Shown piece by piece: positions 58,500 to 64,000 of a stretch of 64,000 bases of DNA. The notes beneath the pieces were generated by a model, which saw only the letters and a program-made list of their open reading frames with translations, was not told where the DNA came from and searched no databases. Numbering within the stretch: position 1 is the stretch's first letter; each line of letters begins with the position of its first letter. A program made the translations under genes and the position numbers. The stretch is from the NCBI GenBank assembly GCA_900540935.1, contig UQHW01000005.1:1-64000 (forward strand), written 5' to 3'. The DNA is from an uncultured Collinsella sp. (GTDB taxonomy: Bacteria; Actinomycetota; Coriobacteriia; Coriobacteriales; Coriobacteriaceae).

Positions 58500-60559
58500 T
58501 ACGACCCACCGCCCAGGGCACCCGCCAGTGTGGTGACATCGACGGTAAGTGGGATGGAACCGCCGCCGGGCAGCGGAATCTCCGCAAGCGTGAACGTCGT
58601 GCCGCTGATGGTGCGCTCGACTTGATATTCCAGCGCTTCGCAAAGCGCCTTGGGGTCGGTCACGCCCAACGGAATACTTCGTAGCTCGTCCTGCGCATTA
58701 GAAAGAGCCGTGATGTCAGACCCCGGGCTCTTGATGACATTGGCGGTGTCGGTCAGCACCGGCTTTCGCAGGCGCAAGTCGCACGGCTCCAAGCCCAGCG
58801 CCGCCACGGACGCCGAAACGGTATCGCCAAGCCACGACGCAATGGAGCCCAACGCGCCGTTGCCCCCTCCTAGGCCCTTAATCATCTCGTCCATAAGTTC
58901 GTCGGCCGAACCTTGGATGTCTCCGTATCCCACAAGCAGCCGTCCCCAGACATCCATGACGCCATCGAGTACGCCGACAACGCCACCCGAGCGTCCCTTC
59001 AATGTCGAGAAAAATCGCGAAAGCACGTTGTTTTGCGCCGTCGCCTCATCGGGCGCCAGCACCGCGGCAGAGATGGCACCGCGATCGCCAAGCCTGACTG
59101 CCGTGTTAAACGAAGAGTTGAGCTCATCGGGGCTCGAGATGGCACCCGAAACCGCAAAGGCAGCCACGCCGTTGCGACCGGGCGGAGCGATACGCGGACG
59201 TTCGCCCGAAAGCGTTTTAATGGCCTGGTCAAACGCATTGCTCGCACGGTCGGCCTCATCCTCGGTCTGACGCATGAGCTCAAGCTCTTTGTTCCGACAT
59301 TTGACGTATTCCTCCAAGGCCTTTTTGAACTCGTCGAAGTGATATTCGAAGCCGTTTTCGATAGAGGTTGAAGGCGCCGCAACAGCACCAAGCGACAAAA
59401 CGCCAAAATGGCATTTGCTGCATTTATCCTGTCCATCGTAATCGGCAACCGAAGCAAATCCGCTCGGCGTCCCTTTCTTATAGTTAGGGCAGGTCGTCCC
59501 GTAATGCAGATACGCCTTGTCATCGTTCACGCTCGTCGGCCACACCGCATCGGTATAGAGCTCCGTCGCCCGAACCTCATCAGAGTTGCGCGGCAGCAGC
59601 GGAATATAGGAGGAAACCCTGTCTCCGTTCTCGGTTATATGTGCCCGATCGACCTCCGCGCTCGCATAGGTATAAAACGCCTTACGCGCCGCAGACTCTG
59701 CCTTCATCTCGACACTCGAGCCGTGGGGCTTCTCATTTGTCAGACGCCAGTGGTAGTAGTCCTTCGCGCGATCAAGGGCAACTTGGGGCTCCCACGTAAC
59801 GCTCGATGAGTAATGCGGATTTTGAACACCGGGGAGATCCGTTAGGCTTTTCGCACGCTCCCACATGCAAGAACAGCTGCCGACCGAGCCCTTGTCAGAC
59901 CCACCACAATCCGCCAGCCAAGCACGCTCTTTAGCCTTCGCCGTGTCCTCAGAAGCCTTCCGCAGCTCCTCGGCCGCACACTCTAAATCATCTGATGTGT
60001 CTTTAATGGTATCGGTCGAGATCTCTGATCCTTTGAGCGCAGCGAAGTCAGACTCGGATGTCCTGGGCACGGCAAGCGCCGTACCGGTATAGGTCACACT
60101 ATCGGTATCCTGCGCCGACACCGCCTGCGTGGCACGCGCGGCGATCAGATACGGCAGAGCCGTCTCGATTTTCTGTAAGCCTTCCGATGCGCTTTTGGCA
60201 AACTTGTTGCGCGTTTTAATGATCTCAATCCCAGTGTCGACCATATTGCCGGCAACCGGCTCGGCACCCGGGATGAGGATGGCGACCAGGCCCGTCCCGA
60301 TCGTGGCAAACCCCGCCAGCCCCAGACTCAAGATGCTCGCATCAACCACCATGGCAGCCGTGTGATAGGACGACACTACGTTGGCACCCGCCAGCGCGCC
60401 GCTATCAGCCGCCACCTGGGTATCCCCGGCACGCGACATGCTCCATATCGCCGCGGTCGACGAAAACAACAATGTGAGCACCACTAGGATGACCACGGCA
60501 GAAGAAAGCGTGGTATAGGCGCCGTCTTCGATAAACAGATCGACACCGGCTCGACCCAT
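58499..60559 (-). CDS. Large Tad-locus surface protein with TadG-like N-terminus
   Basis: A 686-residue protein with a TadG-like N-terminal membrane segment (about 14-40, LSSAVVILVVLTLLFSSTAA) and the AADSGALAGANVVS motif that follows it in TadG proteins. A second hydrophobic segment lies near 75-100. Most of the rest is extracytoplasmic and unlike known families, with a cysteine-rich part (CGGSDKGSVGSCSC, DKCSKCHFG). The start at 60559 has GAGGCGG four bases upstream; an ATG at 60652 would overlap the previous gene. A pilus-tip or adhesin role is inferred. Confidence 0.75.
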   Translation of the reverse strand: MGRAGVDLFIEDGAYTTLSSAVVILVVLTLLFSSTAAIWSMSRAGDTQVAADSGALAGANVVSSYHTAAMVVDASILSLGLAGFATIGTGLVAILIPGAEPVAGNMVDTGIEIIKTRNKFAKSASEGLQKIETALPYLIAARATQAVSAQDTDSVTYTGTALAVPRTSESDFAALKGSEISTDTIKDTSDDLECAAEELRKASEDTAKAKERAWLADCGGSDKGSVGSCSCMWERAKSLTDLPGVQNPHYSSSVTWEPQVALDRAKDYYHWRLTNEKPHGSSVEMKAESAARKAFYTYASAEVDRAHITENGDRVSSYIPLLPRNSDEVRATELYTDAVWPTSVNDDKAYLHYGTTCPNYKKGTPSGFASVADYDGQDKCSKCHFGVLSLGAVAAPSTSIENGFEYHFDEFKKALEEYVKCRNKELELMRQTEDEADRASNAFDQAIKTLSGERPRIAPPGRNGVAAFAVSGAISSPDELNSSFNTAVRLGDRGAISAAVLAPDEATAQNNVLSRFFSTLKGRSGGVVGVLDGVMDVWGRLLVGYGDIQGSADELMDEMIKGLGGGNGALGSIASWLGDTVSASVAALGLEPCDLRLRKPVLTDTANVIKSPGSDITALSNAQDELRSIPLGVTDPKALCEALEYQVERTISGTTFTLAEIPLPGGGSIPLTVDVTTLAGALGGGS

Positions 60560-60623
60560 AAAGCCGCCTCGCTTGCGATGGCAGCTCGGACGGTGCGTCA
60601 AAACGCGTCTAGACCAGAAACAC

Positions 60624-61100
60624 TTAATCCCATGCAGCAATCCACGAATCATAATCTCCCTCCAGCCATTCGGGACGCGATTGATACGAGACATCGACCT
60701 TGAGCTCAACGTAGCCGCCCTCGGCGGTACCACCCATAGCCTGCGCAAACGCACCGATCACAGGCAACGGCTTGACCTCGCCGGAAACGGACACGGACGA
60801 GACGCCACCCGCACCGGCCCGGCCAAGCTCGATATCCCACGACAACGGCCCGCCGGCATGAAAGATCGAAACGTTGGGCACTGCGGCAAGTCGGCGGCGG
60901 GTGAACTCCTTAAGATCGTCGTCCTCCGCCGTCGTCGTGGTCATGAGCCGCGCGGTCTCGGCGGCGGCAGACTCCATGACCGCGCGCGTATAGAGCAGGC
61001 ACACCGGTTGCAGCGCGAGAAGGATGAGTGTCAGAAACGTCGGCAGCAAAAAAGCGGCCTCGACCGTAGACTGCGCCCGGTCCTCGCGCGCGGCATCAAT
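60624..61100 (-). CDS. TadE-like minor pilin with apparent ATT start
   Basis: The frame reads DAAREDRAQSTVEAAFLLPT, then a hydrophobic helix, a typical TadE start, and is about 158 residues long, the same as the other TadE-like protein here. No ATG, GTG or TTG is available between the previous stop and this motif. An ATT at 61098-61100 overlaps the stop of the upstream pilin-like gene as ATTGA, with AAGGA 11 bases before it, and would be an unusual start. The alternative is a start far upstream inside the previous genes. Confidence 0.7.
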   Translation of the reverse strand: MDAAREDRAQSTVEAAFLLPTFLTLILLALQPVCLLYTRAVMESAAAETARLMTTTTAEDDDLKEFTRRRLAAVPNVSIFHAGGPLSWDIELGRAGAGGVSSVSVSGEVKPLPVIGAFAQAMGGTAEGGYVELKVDVSYQSRPEWLEGDYDSWIAAWD

Positions 61101-61314
61101 ACAACGCGATGTCCTTAGCGGCCGCAGCGGCGTCGATAACCGACGTCGAGGCAACGCTATGGGATGCCGCCCGCTCAACCAGCGCCGCCAAGCGCCCATC
61201 GGTGCCGGCACGCCAAAGTCCCGCGATCGCCAGCACGATCGATAACAGCGCCACCGTGACAATGGCGTATTCGACCGTCGCCTGGGCAGATTCCTCACGC
61301 AGGACATCATGCAT
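61096..61314 (-). CDS. Pilin-like protein with class III prepilin signal
   Basis: A 72-residue protein starting MHDVLREESAQATVEYAIVT, the class III (Flp/TadE) prepilin signal: a short basic-acidic leader, then an S-A-Q-A-T-V-E helix. The helix runs to about residue 34 and a short Ala-rich tail follows. The ATG at 61314 has GGAGGG eight bases upstream. It may be a second pilin or a minor pilin. Confidence 0.8.
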   Translation of the reverse strand: MHDVLREESAQATVEYAIVTVALLSIVLAIAGLWRAGTDGRLAALVERAASHSVASTSVIDAAAAAKDIALY

Positions 61315-61315
61315 T

Positions 61316-61879
61316 TCACGATCCCTCCTTTGAGTCCGTTGCCTGCGGGCTCAGGCGCACGGCGCGCAGACGACACGAAGCATCGCCAGCATCCGCGGCA
61401 ATTGTCACCATATCGACCCAGCCGCGTCCGTCGCGCACGATGGCGCCCCACACGTTTCCCTTGATGTCGAGATAGCCGCTCAGAGCAAGTTGCGCCGTGG
61501 GTACCTCGCGATAGGCACGCAGCATATCCGCCGCCGCTTCGGTCATCGGTCGGTCCTCGGACCATGCAAGCCGGACCGCAATCGCGTTGCCCTCAGGCGA
61601 ATCCGTCGCAGTGCCAGACCGCTTGTCGAGCGTCCGCAGAAAGGTTTGCGCCGTGACAGCGACATCCGAATCGTCCGCATCTCGCATCTCATCTTTTTGA
61701 GACGCCACCGCCGAATCTGAGCCCAAATCGGAGGCGGTCCCAGGACGCTGCTGCCGCGCGGCGTTAAGCCCCCAAAGCACCGCCGCTATCGCCACGGTCA
61801 GGCAAGCAAACACCAGCAGCACCCCGATGGGGCGCTCGCCCTCTACAGGCTGTTGATGCCCTCGCTGATAGCGTTCCAT
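61316..61879 (-). CDS. Membrane-anchored protein of the Tad locus, function unknown
   Basis: A 187-residue protein with one membrane helix (about 18-40, VLLVFACLTVAIAAVLWGL) and an extracytoplasmic part of about 145 residues that matches no family I know. Its ATG at 61879 overlaps the end of flp by 37 bases; a later GTG in frame near 61824 is an alternative. It stands where assembly or accessory proteins stand in other tad clusters (RcpB/C or TadD-like), but no such similarity is visible. Confidence 0.65.
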   Translation of the reverse strand: MERYQRGHQQPVEGERPIGVLLVFACLTVAIAAVLWGLNAARQQRPGTASDLGSDSAVASQKDEMRDADDSDVAVTAQTFLRTLDKRSGTATDSPEGNAIAVRLAWSEDRPMTEAAADMLRAYREVPTAQLALSGYLDIKGNVWGAIVRDGRGWVDMVTIAADAGDASCRLRAVRLSPQATDSKEGS

Positions 61880-62076
61880 AGATCTTGGACCTTGCCCTTA
61901 AATGCGACGATGGCGATAATCGCGATCACCACGAGCACGCCGACCAAGATGGCATACTCGGTGGTACCCTGTGCACTCTCCTCCTGCAATAGTTCCTTGG
62001 CGCGCTGACGAACATGTGCCGCCCGGCAAAACGCCCAGCCCTGGACCTTGCCAGCAACGTCAGTCATCGTATTCAT
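61843..62076 (-). CDS. flp: Flp-type major pilin
   Basis: A 77-residue Flp (type IVb) pilin. The leader ends QEESAQG and the mature helix starts TTEYAILVGVLVVIAIIAIV, with Gly before the cleavage point and Glu at +5 as the family needs. The leader is long (about 35 residues). It starts at ATG 62076 after GGAGGAATAC. It follows tadC directly. Confidence 0.9.
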   Translation of the reverse strand: MNTMTDVAGKVQGWAFCRAAHVRQRAKELLQEESAQGTTEYAILVGVLVVIAIIAIVAFKGKVQDLWNAISEGINSL

Positions 62077-62086
62077 GTATTCCTCC

Positions 62087-62728
62087 CTACATCATCCCGC
62101 CTGCTCCCAGCAGCGGGCCCAATATGGACAGAAGCAACGCCGGCAAGATGAGCGTGCCGGTGGGAATCAGCAGCTTGACGGGCGCACGCTCAATCTCGCG
62201 CTCGACCGCGGCGCGATGAGCCGCACGGATCTCGCGACTTTGAGCGGCCAGCGTCTCGGCAAGTGGGGCGCCCAGGGCGAGCGCCTGCCCCACCGTGATG
62301 GCAAAGGTCTCGAGCGCTCGCACGTCCAGGTCGCGCGCGGCGGCCAACAACTCGTCCTCACGCGTGCCCACGCCCACCTGCCACGCCATGCAGGCCCGCT
62401 CAAGGCGAAGAGCCAGCACTGACCGGCGGTTGGCGCAGAAAATCTCAAGCGCCGCATCAAACGAAAGACCGGCCGAAAGACCCAAGCGCACAACATCGAT
62501 CATCTCGGACACTTCGCCGAGCGACACTCGCGCCGGGCCGCCCGCTCCAACCGCGCCCTTCACTCGCGCGATCAGGGCATCGACCACCGAACGACCCGCG
62601 ACAGCGATCAGCACCGCCTCGCGCTTGCAGGCCCCTGCGATCTTGCGTGCATCCGCCCGATCCAAACCCGTCGCGACAAATACACTCAGGGCGCACAGGC
62701 AAGCCGCAACTGCAACCGGGACGCTCAT
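62087..62728 (-). CDS. tadC: TadC-like inner-membrane platform protein
   Basis: A 213-residue type II secretion F-domain protein, second of the two platform subunits. The F-domain motif is RLGLSAGLSFDAALEIFC, followed by QALALGAPLAETLAAQS and a C-terminal membrane pair (LLIPTGTLILPALLLSIL). It is shorter than many TadC proteins (about 300), chiefly at the N-terminus. Its start overlaps the tadB stop as ATGA, with GGTGGAG upstream. Confidence 0.85.
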   Translation of the reverse strand: MSVPVAVAACLCALSVFVATGLDRADARKIAGACKREAVLIAVAGRSVVDALIARVKGAVGAGGPARVSLGEVSEMIDVVRLGLSAGLSFDAALEIFCANRRSVLALRLERACMAWQVGVGTREDELLAAARDLDVRALETFAITVGQALALGAPLAETLAAQSREIRAAHRAAVEREIERAPVKLLIPTGTLILPALLLSILGPLLGAGGMM

Positions 62729-63651
62729 AGCTCCACCCGCATAATGCGTCGGATAACCACCAGGGCAACGGCGTTGAGGGCAAGACCCAGCACCATAGCG
62801 CCCGCGCCGGCAGGCGTCGCAAGACCGCGACGAAAATCTGCCGAAAGCAGCGCCAACACCGCGCACATGCCCGCCGGCATCGCCGCGACCATATGCGCAG
62901 ACATGCGAGCCTGCGACGTCTTAACATCCAGGCGGCGCTTGAGCTCAATGCGCTCCCCCACCATGCTCGACGCCTCGGACAGTAAGTCGGCAAGTGGAGC
63001 GCCAGTGCGCTGTGACACCTTAAGCGCCAAGGTCACAAGCGAAAGACCGGGGGCGTCGATGCGCACGAGCAAGTCATCGAGCGCGTCGGTCGCCGAGATG
63101 CCGCAATCGATCGCCGCCGCTACCCGCAAAAACTCGGTATGTACCGGCTCTTGCGCATGAGCGCCCACAAAGCGCATGCCCTGGGCCAGCGAATGTCCCG
63201 AGGCAAGCGACATGGAAAGTGCGGTAAACGCCTCGGGCATGGCCTCTTCTGCATCGTGTTGCTCGCGCCGGCTCTCAAAGCCATCCCGAGCGGCGCCAAC
63301 GGCAATCGGAGCAACAAGTCCCAAGGCAAATCCGAGGGGCGATAACGACACCATCGTTAGTAAAACGCAGCAGACACCGCTCGATAGCAGCAGAAACGCC
63401 AAACGCCCCGAAGCATCTTCAATCACGAGACCAAGGCGATACGCCGGAGCCAGCGATGCCCACGAATGGGCTATCTTTTTCAGCAGATCGTTTTCCACCA
63501 GCTCACGCGGCAGCTTCTCTGCCACCGCCTCGAGCGCCTGACGCGCCAGCTCCGCCGGCGGCACCCGCGGCACACGAGGTTCCGCCCCGCACGCCGTCGC
63601 AACAGAAAACCCTGCCAAACCCCCTACGACGAGGGGCACAGCGACCTCCAT
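62725..63651 (-). CDS. tadB: TadB-like inner-membrane platform protein
   Basis: A 308-residue type II secretion F-domain protein: N-terminal membrane helices (about 5-22 and 85-125), then the F domain (about 140-260) with EAFTALSMSLASGHSLAQGM, then two C-terminal helices. The ATG at 63651 follows GAGGAGG and overlaps the tadA end by 28 bases. With TadC it forms the platform on which TadA acts. Confidence 0.9.
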   Translation of the reverse strand: MEVAVPLVVGGLAGFSVATACGAEPRVPRVPPAELARQALEAVAEKLPRELVENDLLKKIAHSWASLAPAYRLGLVIEDASGRLAFLLLSSGVCCVLLTMVSLSPLGFALGLVAPIAVGAARDGFESRREQHDAEEAMPEAFTALSMSLASGHSLAQGMRFVGAHAQEPVHTEFLRVAAAIDCGISATDALDDLLVRIDAPGLSLVTLALKVSQRTGAPLADLLSEASSMVGERIELKRRLDVKTSQARMSAHMVAAMPAGMCAVLALLSADFRRGLATPAGAGAMVLGLALNAVALVVIRRIMRVEL

Positions 63652-64000
63652 TCGTCCACCTCCTCTTGTGTGAGCGTCCCCGACCGCAGGCCTTCTGCGA
63701 TAAACGGCGGCTCGCGGTCAAGCGTCCAGGTGCGCTCGGCGGCATCGAAAGTCACATAGCGCTCGAGCTCTACACCGCCCGACGCGGCGCGACGCACCCC
63801 CGAATACGAGGAGACGAAGCGCCTGCCATCGGCGTGGCGCTCGGACATCACGATGCCGTCGAGCGCCATGGCAATCTGTTCCTCGATGAGCTCGCTCGGC
63901 AGATCGATGCCATAACGTGCAAGCAACGTCAGACGCACCACGGTCTCCTGTTCTGAACCCGCATGAAGTGTGGTGAGCGACCCGTCGTGGCCCGTGTTCA
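63624..64000 (-). CDS. tadA: TadA/CpaF secretion ATPase, C-terminal part
   Basis: The C-terminal 125 residues of a TadA-type secretion ATPase that powers pilus assembly. The segment at the window edge, NTGHDGSLTTLHAGS, is the His-box hallmark of this family, followed by the RLTLLARYGIDLPSELIEEQ region. The end (FVSSYSGVRRAASGGVELER) fits the family. The N-terminus with Walker motifs lies outside the window. It overlaps tadB by 28 bases. Confidence 0.92.
   Translation of the reverse strand, partial: NTGHDGSLTTLHAGSEQETVVRLTLLARYGIDLPSELIEEQIAMALDGIVMSERHADGRRFVSSYSGVRRAASGGVELERYVTFDAAERTWTLDREPPFIAEGLRSGTLTQEEVDEWRSLCPSS

Overview
The window looks like a chromosomal segment of a high-GC Gram-positive gut actinobacterium, most probably a Collinsella-like member of the Coriobacteriia. 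This is inferred from the GC-rich codon use, the gut-type carbohydrate genes, the lactate-racemase genes, the Tad pilus locus and the paired YhgE/Pip proteins. No database search was possible. Most genes are housekeeping. The accessory interest lies in repeat families between genes and in several genes with altered key residues or unusual starts.

Layout. 0.2-6.7 kb: amino-acid permease, ebgC-ebgA beta-galactosidase operon, and a divergent LacI-type regulator with three palindromic operators. 7-9.7 kb: aspS and serB. 9.8-14.4 kb: a lactate-racemase region in two convergent units, larB-larC-tetR on + and larA plus an aquaporin-family channel on -. 14.4-15.4 kb: a gene-free repeat region. 15.4-22.8 kb: ppc, hisS, a broken MFS transporter, an M20 amidohydrolase and an EamA transporter. 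23-28 kb: two adjacent YhgE/Pip membrane proteins. 28.4-31.1 kb: htpG and a GNAT acetyltransferase. 31.2-33.2 kb: a Wzz-type chain-length protein, BY-kinase and PHP phosphatase, with no glycosyltransferases beside them. 33.4-38.6 kb: a PhoPR-like pair with an orphan pstB, then a second two-component system divergent from a D,D-carboxypeptidase (38.8-40.1 kb). 40.3-46.5 kb: TM2 protein, tRNA-Ser, AAA ATPase with phased upstream repeats, an 813-residue TPR protein, tRNA-Arg and a small unknown. 46.7-56.6 kb: serS, a 57-residue membrane protein, proC, rlmH, an SPFH protein, tRNA-Leu, tatD-rsmA, metG, rsmI and a GH5-like protein. 56.9-57.6 kb: tRNA-Phe and a toxin-antitoxin pair whose toxin seems frameshifted. 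57.7-64 kb: a Tad/Flp pilus locus running off the right edge.

How the genes work together. LarA racemises D/L-lactate with a nickel-pincer cofactor; LarB and LarC make part of that cofactor; the channel beside larA would move lactate. The ebg genes hydrolyse beta-galactosides under the divergent repressor. The Tad genes form a secretion ATPase (tadA), inner-membrane platform (tadB, tadC), pilin (flp) and minor pilins.

Most unusual observations: (1) a 98-bp GC-rich element repeated beside tRNA-Arg and tRNA-Leu, each within a 189-190 bp duplication of the tRNA terminator and tRNA 3' end; (2) nested hairpin elements at 12.2 and 15.3 kb whose inner stems differ by compensatory changes; (3) three 19-bp repeats carrying six TTTARCA boxes before an AAA ATPase; (4) LarC without its C-terminal domain, and a channel with NQA in place of the second NPA; (5) a GH5 protein lacking the acid/base glutamate; (6) a TadE-like gene with no usual start codon, apparently starting at ATT.
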